Assembly (NCBI RefSeq): GCF_001401805.1
Contig: NZ_LKDW01000002.1
Span: 186,001 to 250,000 of the forward strand
Length of the DNA: 64,000 nucleotides
Origin: Pseudoalteromonas sp. P1-25
GTDB lineage: Bacteria > Pseudomonadota > Gammaproteobacteria > Enterobacterales > Alteromonadaceae
Direction of reading: 5' to 3'
The notes under the pieces were generated by a model, which worked only from the letters and a program-made list of their open reading frames with translations, was not told where the DNA came from and made no database searches. The position numbers were made by a program, and so were the translations under genes. Positions 45,623 to 54,525 of this stretch are shown in pieces. The first letter of the stretch is position 1. The number at the start of each line of letters is the position of its first letter.

Positions 45623-47697
45623 TAATAATCTATTTGTCTTTTAAAAGGTGGTAAGGTGTCGAGCATGGCTTTGCCGTAGCGCTTGGTAACTAAGCGTCTA
45701 TCGAGAATGGTTATACGGCCTTCATCGCTCTCTTTTCGCAGCAGTCTACCACAGCTTTGTACCAATTTCTTTGCTGCATCGGGCACGGTGATAGACAAAA
45801 ACGGGTTACCGCCTTTACTTTGTACAAATTCGGCTTGGGCTTCTTCTATTGGTGATGTAGGTACGGCAAATGGTATTTTTGTAATTATTAGGTTTTCTAA
45901 ATATTTACCAGGCAAATCAAGCCCTTCTGAGAGGCTTTGCGTACCAAACAAAATACTACCTTTACCACTATCAATATTTTGAGTGTGCTTTTTCAATAAT
46001 GCCTCTCGCGACATTTCGCCCTGCACTAATAAGTTAAAACCTTTTGTTCTAAGAAACTTAGCCACATGGTCCATTTGCCAATACGATGCAAACAACACTA
46101 AATTAGCTTTTTTTGTGTTTAAGTACTCAGGCAAGGTTTGCGCTATATGATCGCTAAAGGCTTTGTCGGTTGGCTCAATTTTACTTACCGGAATACGCAA
46201 GGTTGCTTGTTTAGGGTAATCAAAAGGAGAGGGGACCTTAATAAACTTAACACCTTCTTCTTTTGCTAAGCCACTTTCATAAGCAAAATGATCAAACGAA
46301 CCGAGAGCACTTAAAGTAGCAGAACACAAAACTGCACCGGCGCATTCATTCCATAGTTTGTCTTTTAAGTAGTAGCCAACTTCGATAGGACAATCACTTA
46401 ATAGGTGATCGTGATGGTTTTTATATTCTAAACGCTTTATCCACCTAGCGTGGGGTGTGCCTTCGCCTTTATTTGCATAGCTATACCACAGCTTATTTAA
46501 TTGCTCTAAGCGGTTTATGTAGTGTCCGCTTTCGGCCAAAACAGGGTCGGCAACGTAGGGTTTTATATCGCCATCGCTTACATCTTGCGTGAGGGTATCG
46601 TGCATTTTATTTAAACAACGCAGTGCATCTAGGGTGGCATCACTTATATCTTTAGCTTTGTTGTGCAATGATTTTGGTATTTCGCCATGCTCAAAACGGT
46701 ATGTGTCGTCTTTTGAATATTCAAAGTCGGCATTATCAAGAATATCACGCACTACTTTTAAGTCTTTATTAGCATCGTTAATGCTATCGCATAGCTTAAA
46801 GTTTTGCCCAATGGCTTTTTGCCCCACTAGTACCTTAGACATTTTGCCGCTAAATTTGGTGAGCTTATCGAGCCAATCAATAGTGCCTTTAATAGTGGCC
46901 GCTGCCGATGAAAAGTCGCGGGTAATATGCGCAAGGTGGTGCGCTTCATCTATTACATAAATAGTATTATCGGGCTCGGGTAAAATTTTACCACCCCCTA
47001 AATCCAAATCAGCGAGTAATAACGAATGATTAATTACAAGTACATCCATTTGCATAAGCTGATTACGAGCAAGCTGAAATGGACAAGTTTGGTGGGCTTT
47101 CATTTGGCGTTGGCATGCGTGTTTATCGCAGGCGATTAAGTTCCATACCCTATCGGGGATGGTGTCGGCCCAGCTATCTCTGTCACCTTGCCATTGTTTA
47201 TTTACATATGCATCGTAAAGACCTTTTAAGCACTTTGTTTCCATATCACTTAGTGGCGAGGTAAGTGTGGGCATAAACTCCATTTGCGTTTGGCTATCGC
47301 CATTAACTGCGTTATGTAGTTTATGGGCACATATATAGCGCTGCCTGCCTTTTACTAGGTCAAACTTAAAGTCGAGCCCAGAATGCTTTTTAAAAAAAGG
47401 CAGCTCTTTTGCTATTAATTGCTCTTGCAGTGCCACGGTAGCCGAAGAAATAACTAGCTTCTTTTTTTGTGCAAGGGCAAGCGGTAGTGCGCCTAAACAA
47501 TAGGCAAGTGATTTACCTGTACCTGTGCCTGCTTCAATTACACAAATGCGCTGCTTTTTATGGTATTCGCCAGCCAGTGTTTTTGCTATTTCGGCAACTA
47601 GGTAGTTTTGGCTACTACGCGGGCGGTAATCAATGAGGTTATTAGCCACATGCTGGTGTACTTGCCTAATGGTTTTTTTTAGTTGGTCAGAAAGCAT
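45622..47697 (-). CDS. dinG: ATP-dependent DNA helicase DinG
   Basis: The 691-residue XPD-type helicase has Walker A GTGTGKS, a DEAH box in VIDEAHHLAH, and cysteines that bind an iron-sulfur cluster (RYICAH, ACDKHACQR, HQTCPF). The late QSCGRLLRK is motif VI. DinG resolves R-loops and secondary structure at stalled forks. A LexA-like box lies about 20 bases upstream of the start. Confidence 0.95.
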   Translation of the reverse strand: MLSDQLKKTIRQVHQHVANNLIDYRPRSSQNYLVAEIAKTLAGEYHKKQRICVIEAGTGTGKSLAYCLGALPLALAQKKKLVISSATVALQEQLIAKELPFFKKHSGLDFKFDLVKGRQRYICAHKLHNAVNGDSQTQMEFMPTLTSPLSDMETKCLKGLYDAYVNKQWQGDRDSWADTIPDRVWNLIACDKHACQRQMKAHQTCPFQLARNQLMQMDVLVINHSLLLADLDLGGGKILPEPDNTIYVIDEAHHLAHITRDFSSAAATIKGTIDWLDKLTKFSGKMSKVLVGQKAIGQNFKLCDSINDANKDLKVVRDILDNADFEYSKDDTYRFEHGEIPKSLHNKAKDISDATLDALRCLNKMHDTLTQDVSDGDIKPYVADPVLAESGHYINRLEQLNKLWYSYANKGEGTPHARWIKRLEYKNHHDHLLSDCPIEVGYYLKDKLWNECAGAVLCSATLSALGSFDHFAYESGLAKEEGVKFIKVPSPFDYPKQATLRIPVSKIEPTDKAFSDHIAQTLPEYLNTKKANLVLFASYWQMDHVAKFLRTKGFNLLVQGEMSREALLKKHTQNIDSGKGSILFGTQSLSEGLDLPGKYLENLIITKIPFAVPTSPIEEAQAEFVQSKGGNPFLSITVPDAAKKLVQSCGRLLRKESDEGRITILDRRLVTKRYGKAMLDTLPPFKRQIDY

Positions 47698-47716
47698 GGG
47701 GAGATAAACCTAAAAT

Positions 47717-47732
47717 ATGTATATAATTACAG
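47717..47732 (-). promoter_or_regulatory. Predicted LexA (SOS) box near dinG
   Basis: On the minus strand the sequence is CTGT-N8-ACAT, where the E. coli-type consensus is CTGT-N8-ACAG: one mismatch. The AT-rich centre (AATTATAT) also fits. It lies 20 bases before dinG and about 190 before polB, two genes known to be SOS-induced in E. coli. Confidence 0.55.
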
Positions 47733-47924
47733 TGTAGGAATTTTAGAGTTATAACCGTGTAACTACAAGCAACGATGAAATTAATTTAGTAAATTAATGC
47801 GGCGATTTTTTAAGTTTATAAATTACTCCCTATTGTGGTCTGTTTATATTTTGAGATTGAACAATTATCAACCCTTAATGTTTATAGGCCCTAAAGTAGA
47901 AAAACAAAATATAAGTAAGGTTTA

Positions 47925-50273
47925 TTGATAGTGTATTTAACTTCTGGCTTTGTACTTTCTGCACAAGCGCACGATAGCGCTCAGGGTTTACAATATGAAA
48001 TTTGGTTTGCTACCGATAATGGACCTATAAAAACAATTTCTGAGAATGAAACCGCGCTATTTTTTATAAAAAAGTCAGATGAAAAAGCAGCTCAAGCTAT
48101 TTTATCTGCCGAATCACTGAACTTTTTAATCAAACCTCTTTCACTTAAAAACTTTCAGCAGCAAGTAATGTGTGGCTGTTACTTTTACTCGCTCAAACAC
48201 TTTTATAGTGCGAGCAAAGCGTTAAAAAGTCGCGGTATTACACTTTATGAAGATGATATAAGGCCCATTGAGCGCTATTTAATGGAACGCTTTATTAAAG
48301 GTGGAGCGTGGGTTACGGGTAAACGAGTAGATCATGCGCATTACATTGAAATTTTAGATGCTAAATTAAAAGCTAACGCAGACTATACACCTACACTTTC
48401 TAAGTTATCACTTGATATAGAGTGTAATGAAAGTGGAGTGCTGTTTTCTGTTGGCTTAGTAGGCTGTGGTTTAGACTGCGTGATTATGATTGGCGAACCT
48501 GAGTATCATGATCCAAACATTGGTTATACTATTATATGGTGCGAAGACGAGGTTGTTCTATTGCATCAGCTTGTAACACTTATTAAGCAATGCGACCCAG
48601 ATATTATTATTGGGTGGAATGTTATTGAGTTTGATTTTGCAGTTATTTATGAGCGCTCTGTGGCACTTGGAGTAAAACTATTACTAGGAAGAGGAAACCT
48701 TCCTTTATATGTTCGAAAAGGGCATTTTACACGGGTGTCTATTCCTGGGCGCTGCGTAATAGATGGCATTGATACCTTAAAAAATGCCACTTATAGCTTC
48801 GAGACCTTCTCACTTGCCAATGTTTCAAAAGAGATTTTAGGTGAATCTAAATTAATCGAGTCCAGTAACGGCTTACAAGAGATTATTCGTCAATTTAATG
48901 AAGATAAGCTCGCGCTCGCTAACTACAACCGCCAAGACTGCATACTTGTTAATAAAATTTTCGATAAGCTAAAGCTTCTCGATTTTGCAGTTATTCGCAC
49001 ACAGCTAACCGGCCTTGAGCTCGAAAAGCGTGGCGGCTCAGTGGCGGCTTTTGTAAACATGTATTTGCCTTTACTACATAGAAGCGGTTATGTAGCCCCC
49101 AATATGGGCGATCATGGGCTGACTTTTGAAAGTCCAGGTGGTTATGTTATGGAGTCGGTACCGGGGCTGTATAAAAATGTCATCGTGCTTGATTTTAAAA
49201 GCCTGTACCCCAGTATTATGCAAACCTTTCATATAGACCCGCTTGGCCTGATAGAAGGGATTGAAAACCCTGAAAATAGTATTGAAGGTTTTAATAGCGC
49301 ACAGTTTTCTCGAGAGCAGCACCACTTACCCAAGCTTATAAAAAGCCTAGCACTCCAGCGTCAACGAGCTAAAGATAATCACGATTTAATGCTATCCCAA
49401 GCCATTAAAATAATAATGAACAGCTTATATGGTGTATTAGGATCACAAGGCTGTCGTTTTTATGACCCTAGACTCTCAAGTTCTATTACTTTACGTGGCC
49501 ATGAAATAATGCAGCAAACTAAAAAGTGGATTGAAGAGCAAGGTTATAGTGTTATTTACGGCGATACCGATTCGACCTTTGTAAAATTAACGGATGATTT
49601 AAGTGTTGAAGTGTGTAATAAAATAGGTAAACAGTTAGCTAAACACATAAACACGTTGTGGCAGCAACACATACACGCTAAATATAATTTAACTAGCCAT
49701 TTAGAAATAGAGTTTGAATCGCTTTACAGCCCGTTCTTTTTACCCACCATAAGAGGTAAAAGTGTGGGGTCTAAAAAGCGCTATGTAGGTCAGTTGATAA
49801 AGCCGGAAGAATCAAAATTGGTTTTTAAAGGCTTAGAAACCGTAAGAAGTGACTGGACTAAACTGGCTCAACAGTTCCAATTTGACTTATTTACCCTCCT
49901 TTTTAATCAACCTGAGCAAATTAGTGACCTTGTAAACGATTACATTAGTAAACTTTTACGTGGCGAATTTGATCATTTGCTGGTTTTTAAAAAACGTTTA
50001 GGTCAAAACTTAACCGATTATCAAAAAAATATCCCACCCCATGTACAAGCAGTAAAAAAGTTTCAGAAACAAAATAGTGAATTTACGCCAAAAAGAGGTG
50101 AATTTGTTACATTCGTTTACACAACCCACGGTGTTGAGCTGTATCAGGGGCTGCATAGCTATGACTACCCATTGTATATAGATAAACAGATTGTACCTTT
50201 ATTAGAAATGGTTGCACAGTTTGTTAACGTTAACGTAAACAATTTTGAGCTAAAACAGTTCGAATTGTTCTAA
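47925..50273 (+). CDS. polB: DNA polymerase II
   Basis: The 782-residue family B polymerase has the exonuclease motif SLDIECNESG and IGWNVIEFD, the polymerase motifs DFKSLYPSI, IIMNSLYGVLG and YGDTDSTF, and IRGKSVGSKKRYVG. It restarts replication across damage with proofreading. The start could be TTG at 47925 or GTG at 47931. AAGG lies well placed for the TTG. It diverges from dinG, with the LexA-like box between them. Confidence 0.95.
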   Translation: MIVYLTSGFVLSAQAHDSAQGLQYEIWFATDNGPIKTISENETALFFIKKSDEKAAQAILSAESLNFLIKPLSLKNFQQQVMCGCYFYSLKHFYSASKALKSRGITLYEDDIRPIERYLMERFIKGGAWVTGKRVDHAHYIEILDAKLKANADYTPTLSKLSLDIECNESGVLFSVGLVGCGLDCVIMIGEPEYHDPNIGYTIIWCEDEVVLLHQLVTLIKQCDPDIIIGWNVIEFDFAVIYERSVALGVKLLLGRGNLPLYVRKGHFTRVSIPGRCVIDGIDTLKNATYSFETFSLANVSKEILGESKLIESSNGLQEIIRQFNEDKLALANYNRQDCILVNKIFDKLKLLDFAVIRTQLTGLELEKRGGSVAAFVNMYLPLLHRSGYVAPNMGDHGLTFESPGGYVMESVPGLYKNVIVLDFKSLYPSIMQTFHIDPLGLIEGIENPENSIEGFNSAQFSREQHHLPKLIKSLALQRQRAKDNHDLMLSQAIKIIMNSLYGVLGSQGCRFYDPRLSSSITLRGHEIMQQTKKWIEEQGYSVIYGDTDSTFVKLTDDLSVEVCNKIGKQLAKHINTLWQQHIHAKYNLTSHLEIEFESLYSPFFLPTIRGKSVGSKKRYVGQLIKPEESKLVFKGLETVRSDWTKLAQQFQFDLFTLLFNQPEQISDLVNDYISKLLRGEFDHLLVFKKRLGQNLTDYQKNIPPHVQAVKKFQKQNSEFTPKRGEFVTFVYTTHGVELYQGLHSYDYPLYIDKQIVPLLEMVAQFVNVNVNNFELKQFELF

Positions 50274-50518
50274 CTTGTACCCATTAATGCATTTTTTGAT
50301 TACATAATCCACGTTTTAGCTCTATTTTTGTACAGTAATTCTTCATTTAAGCTAAAAACCAATAAAAACCCCTTTTTTAATTAATATTTGGTTAACAGTA
50401 GTTGGCTTTTAGATATTTTTTGTTTAGTATTTGGTTTAGTCGCTGTTAACAAACTGTGACAACAAAAAATAATTAAATAATAGTCGCTTCTAACAAGTGG
50501 TGACCCAGGGAGAATCAA

Positions 50519-53140
50519 ATGTTAAATAATAAAGTTTCAAAGGCAGTTCGCTTAGCGATTGCATTTGGTGCAGTATCAACAGCTGCATTTTCGTCAAGTT
50601 CATTTGCTGCAGAAGAAGAGTCTGCAGAGAAAGTAGAACGCATCCAAGTAACTGGTTCACGTATCAAACGTACAGATTTAGAGGGTGCTTCTCCAGTAGT
50701 ATCTATTACTTCTGCTGATATTAAACTAGAAGGTGACTACACAGTTGCAGATGCGCTACGTTCTAGTTCATTAAACTCATTCGGTTCGTTTTCAGAGCGT
50801 TCTGGTAGCTCAGCTCAATCACAGGCAACTATCAACTTACGTGGTGCTGGCTCACGTCGTACTTTAGTACTTTTAAATGGTCGTCGTTTCCCTGGTTCAC
50901 CAACATTAGGTGGTGCTTCTGCTAACCTTAATGCTATTCCAATGGCTGCTGTTGAACGTATCGATATCATGACTGAAGGTGCATCTTCTATTTATGGTTC
51001 TGATGCAATGGCGGGTGTTGTTAACGTAATTTTAAAAGAAAACTTTGAAGGCCTAACGTTTAACATCGGTGCAGGTCACCGTGACCAAGACGAAGGTACT
51101 ACTTCTACAGAGTTTTCTGTAACAGGTGGTGTATCTAGCGATAAAGGTAACATTACATTCTCTTTTGACCACCAATCTCGTAAAGGCATTTCAGATGCTG
51201 ACCGTGACTACACTAAAGCGCAAATTGGTGATTTAGACGGTGATGGCGACATTGAGGCTTACACTGCAGATACTGTAGGTTGGTCTTACTACGGCGCTAC
51301 TGTACTTTCACCTGATTTTGCTACAGCATCAGCTTCACTTTTATGTGACGATTTAATCTCTGAATACGGTGAAGATACTTTCCGTCGCGTTGATGCAAAC
51401 GAAAGCTGGGGTCCAGGCTCTGAGTACTGTATGTATGCGTTCGCTAACGTATCTTACAACACAGCTTCAATCGACCGTAACACATTATATGTTAGTGCTA
51501 ACTACGAGCTAACAGACGACATTGAGTTCTTTGCTCAAACAATGTTTGTACAAAACTCTTCATTTGGTCGTTACGCTCCACCGGCTGCACCATGGGAAAA
51601 CATGTCAGCTGATAACCCACACAACCCATACGGTGAAGACGGTGCATATGGTTTATTCCGTTGGGTAGGTATAGGTACACGTGATGGTAACGTAGACGAT
51701 TACAACCAAGATTTAACAGCTGGTTTACGTGGTGATTTAGATTGGAACAACGCTTCTTGGGAAGTTTACTACCACCACAACAAAGCAGATAACAAATCTG
51801 TGGGTGAGTACTACCTTTCTTACAGCGGTTTAGCATACAACGAAGCTAACGATATCGATTTAGGCTCTGATGAAGGCATTGCCAACATGAAATCGACTAC
51901 GTTACAAAGCTCTGCTTCTACTTTTGACCAATACTTTGCTGGTTTAGGTTTTGACTTATTTGAACTACCAGGGGGTGCTGTTGCTCACTACGTAGGTGTT
52001 GAGTACTTTGAACAAACTTACGAAGATATTTACGATGGTCAATCTGAAGCTGGCCTAATCGGTGGCTCTGCTGGTAACTCTTCAATGGGTGACCGTGATG
52101 TTACTGCTATCTTCTTCGAATCAGTACTACCAGTTTCTGATACAGTAGAAGTAAACTTAAAAGCTCGTTACGATGATTACTCTGACTTCGGTGATAACCT
52201 TGCTCCTGCAGTATCTGCTCGTTGGCAGGTTGCTGATAACGTAGTGATTCGTGGTTCTTACTCTGAGTCTTTCCGCGCGCCAGGCCTAGATTTACTTAAC
52301 GCAGCACGTACATTCTCAGCTGAATCTGCAATCGATTACTCTGCAGGCTCTACTACATCACGTCAGTACGATACGTACTACACAGCAAACTCAGAGCTTG
52401 AAGCGGAAGAGTCAGATTACATCAACTTAGGTGTGGCGTGGGATGTAAACGACAACTTAAGCTTTAAGTTAGATTACTTCCAACTTTCTATTGATAACGT
52501 TATACAGTCAAAATCTCTACAGGGCTTATTATCTGATGAGGCAGCTGGCCTAATCACTGCAGTAAGTGCTGATACAGATACGTCTAACGAAACTTTCTAC
52601 CTTAAGCGTTCTGCTTCAGGTACGCTACTTGAAGCGGGTACTTCTTACTTTAACGGTGCTGGTTTCGAAATTGAAGGTTTTGACTTCACTATTAATGCAA
52701 ACGTAGAGACTGATTTTGGTGATTTCCGCTTTAACAATGTTAACAGTGTAACTCTTTCATACGATTCTGAAGTGGGTGGTGTTGTACAAGACACTGCTGG
52801 TTGGTCTGGCCAACCTGATCTTAAGTCAGTAGCAACAATTTCTTGGTCACTTGATGATCACACAGTATCTTGGAACTCTACTTACACAGCAAGTACGTCT
52901 GAAACTGAAGTTGATGAAGATGGTGATGGTTTCTACGAGCAATCAGGTGACTTAGACAGCTGGTTAATCCATAACTTAACTTACAGCTACAATGCAGGTG
53001 TTTACGGCGCTGTAACATTTACAGTAAGTAACTTAACTGATGAAGACCCAGTTCTTTCTTCAGCTGGTACATGGGATAACCAAGACCTTTACAACAACTT
53101 TGGTCGTGATTACCGTCTAAACTACTCAATTAGCTTCTAA
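50519..53140 (+). CDS. TonB-dependent receptor
   Basis: The 873-residue outer-membrane receptor has a signal peptide ending SSSFAAEE and a TonB box-like VERIQVTGS. The plug has NLRGAGSRRTLVLLNGRRFPG and MTEGASSIYGSDAMAGVVN, and the barrel ends YRLNYSISF with terminal Phe. The type is that of large Alteromonadales receptors for peptides or polysaccharide products; the ligand is unclear. Codon use is strongly biased, suggesting high expression. The first 22 codons are nearly identical in DNA to the receptor at 54526. Confidence 0.93.
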   Translation: MLNNKVSKAVRLAIAFGAVSTAAFSSSSFAAEEESAEKVERIQVTGSRIKRTDLEGASPVVSITSADIKLEGDYTVADALRSSSLNSFGSFSERSGSSAQSQATINLRGAGSRRTLVLLNGRRFPGSPTLGGASANLNAIPMAAVERIDIMTEGASSIYGSDAMAGVVNVILKENFEGLTFNIGAGHRDQDEGTTSTEFSVTGGVSSDKGNITFSFDHQSRKGISDADRDYTKAQIGDLDGDGDIEAYTADTVGWSYYGATVLSPDFATASASLLCDDLISEYGEDTFRRVDANESWGPGSEYCMYAFANVSYNTASIDRNTLYVSANYELTDDIEFFAQTMFVQNSSFGRYAPPAAPWENMSADNPHNPYGEDGAYGLFRWVGIGTRDGNVDDYNQDLTAGLRGDLDWNNASWEVYYHHNKADNKSVGEYYLSYSGLAYNEANDIDLGSDEGIANMKSTTLQSSASTFDQYFAGLGFDLFELPGGAVAHYVGVEYFEQTYEDIYDGQSEAGLIGGSAGNSSMGDRDVTAIFFESVLPVSDTVEVNLKARYDDYSDFGDNLAPAVSARWQVADNVVIRGSYSESFRAPGLDLLNAARTFSAESAIDYSAGSTTSRQYDTYYTANSELEAEESDYINLGVAWDVNDNLSFKLDYFQLSIDNVIQSKSLQGLLSDEAAGLITAVSADTDTSNETFYLKRSASGTLLEAGTSYFNGAGFEIEGFDFTINANVETDFGDFRFNNVNSVTLSYDSEVGGVVQDTAGWSGQPDLKSVATISWSLDDHTVSWNSTYTASTSETEVDEDGDGFYEQSGDLDSWLIHNLTYSYNAGVYGAVTFTVSNLTDEDPVLSSAGTWDNQDLYNNFGRDYRLNYSISF

Positions 53141-53167
53141 TATTAATTAGAAACAGGTTGATATATA

Positions 53168-53194
53168 GGGCTGAATTTATTCAGCCCTTTTTTT
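53168..53194 (+). terminator. Terminator after first TonB-dependent receptor
   Basis: GGGCTGAA and TTCAGCCC form a stem with a four-base loop followed by seven T. It separates the receptor from the methyltransferase gene; some read-through is possible. Confidence 0.9.
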
Positions 53195-53207
53195 ATGGGG
53201 ATTTTAT

Positions 53208-54074
53208 ATGGAAAATTATTGGAGTGAGTATTGGTCTCAAGGGTATTTAACTTCATTTGGGCAGGATATTAAAAAAAACTATACAGGCAAGCTCAAGCAG
53301 AGCTGGACAGGTTTTGCTAGCGAGCTTAGTCCACAGTGTAAGATATTAGACATAGGGACTGGCAATGGCGCACTGATAAAGCTCATACACGATAGTAGTA
53401 AAGATCAGTTGAATTTTATTGGTATCGATAAAGCAACAGTGGCAAAGAGTGTTACAGGCGTGCCTGAGTCGCGTATTTTATCAAGTGTAAGTGCAGAGAC
53501 CTTACCTTTTGAAAATAATGAATTTGATGCGATAGTGGCTCAATTTGCAATTGAATACAGTGAACTATCAAAAAGCATTCCTGAATTATTTAGAGTATTA
53601 AAACCGGGTGGGTTTTATCAAATTGTTTGCCATGAAATAGACTCAGATATAGTTAAACCAAATGTGCTTATACTGGAGTCTGCTGTTCGCGTACGTAGCG
53701 ACTTGTTAACCCCCTTAAAGCAGCTAATTGATGAGTTAACAAAAGGTGATAATGCTCAGGTCAATAACTTGATAAAAACAATAAATAACCTTATCCAGCT
53801 TGAAAGGGAAGTACATCCACACGCAGTTAATGGAACACGGTATCCTGACTTTTTTCAGTTTATTTTGAATAATAGAAAAATAGATTTAGAACGCGCCTAT
53901 CAATTATTTACTCAAGAGCTTGAGGGGCTGACCTTTAGGCTAAATGACTTAAAGCAAGCGGCGTTAAATTCACAGAAAATTAGCCAGTTGTTATTAGGCA
54001 ATAAAATATCTAAAGAGGCTTTAGTTGACGCTAATAATGAATATATCGGAACGCTTTACAAGGGACGCAAATAG
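53208..54074 (+). CDS. Class I SAM-dependent methyltransferase
   Basis: The 288-residue product has SAM motif I KILDIGTGNGALI at about residues 45-57, FIGIDKATV after it, and the PFENNEFDAIVAQFAIEY post-motif. This is the UbiE/methyltransferase-11 type. The C-terminal 150 residues are helical and not of a known subgroup. It begins 13 bases after a terminator. It might modify a metabolite handled by the receptors on either side, but this is speculation. Confidence 0.8.
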   Translation: MENYWSEYWSQGYLTSFGQDIKKNYTGKLKQSWTGFASELSPQCKILDIGTGNGALIKLIHDSSKDQLNFIGIDKATVAKSVTGVPESRILSSVSAETLPFENNEFDAIVAQFAIEYSELSKSIPELFRVLKPGGFYQIVCHEIDSDIVKPNVLILESAVRVRSDLLTPLKQLIDELTKGDNAQVNNLIKTINNLIQLEREVHPHAVNGTRYPDFFQFILNNRKIDLERAYQLFTQELEGLTFRLNDLKQAALNSQKISQLLLGNKISKEALVDANNEYIGTLYKGRK

Positions 54075-54525
54075 CTAGCCTCATCACTAAAATGCGTTCT
54101 GTGCATTAATAACCTAGCAGCTTTGATGGTATTTCATAGGCCGTATGAGCTGCATAGCCCACTCCTTCTAGCTTTGTGGCGACTTGTTAAACAACATTTT
54201 CACTCACATTGTCATTTATAAATTTTAAATTATCTTGTTAATACCTTTAAAAATGTTAATAAATAAATGTGTTTTAGACTTTATACCTAAAAATACATCG
54301 TTCCGATTTTTGGTATATTTAAGTTTAATTGTTTGTCCCTTTTATTGAAATAAACTCTAGTTAATTATATTTAAAGTGATGTGAATTATTGGTTTTTAAT
54401 GTGTTGACTATGTTTATATGTTGGTAATAACATTTACAAAAGAAGCGATGCTTTCACTTCTTATGCTATTCATTTAATAGCTAAAATAATAAATATATAA
54501 ATAAAATTCTTTCAGGGAGAATCAC
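54075..54525. other. AT-rich gap and promoter region of the second receptor
   Basis: These 451 bases are strongly AT-rich and hold no convincing gene. A possible -35 element TTGACT is at 54404-54409 with an imperfect -10 nearby. No Fur box is visible. The last bases AGGGAGAATCAC form the ribosome site shared with the first receptor. Confidence 0.5.
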
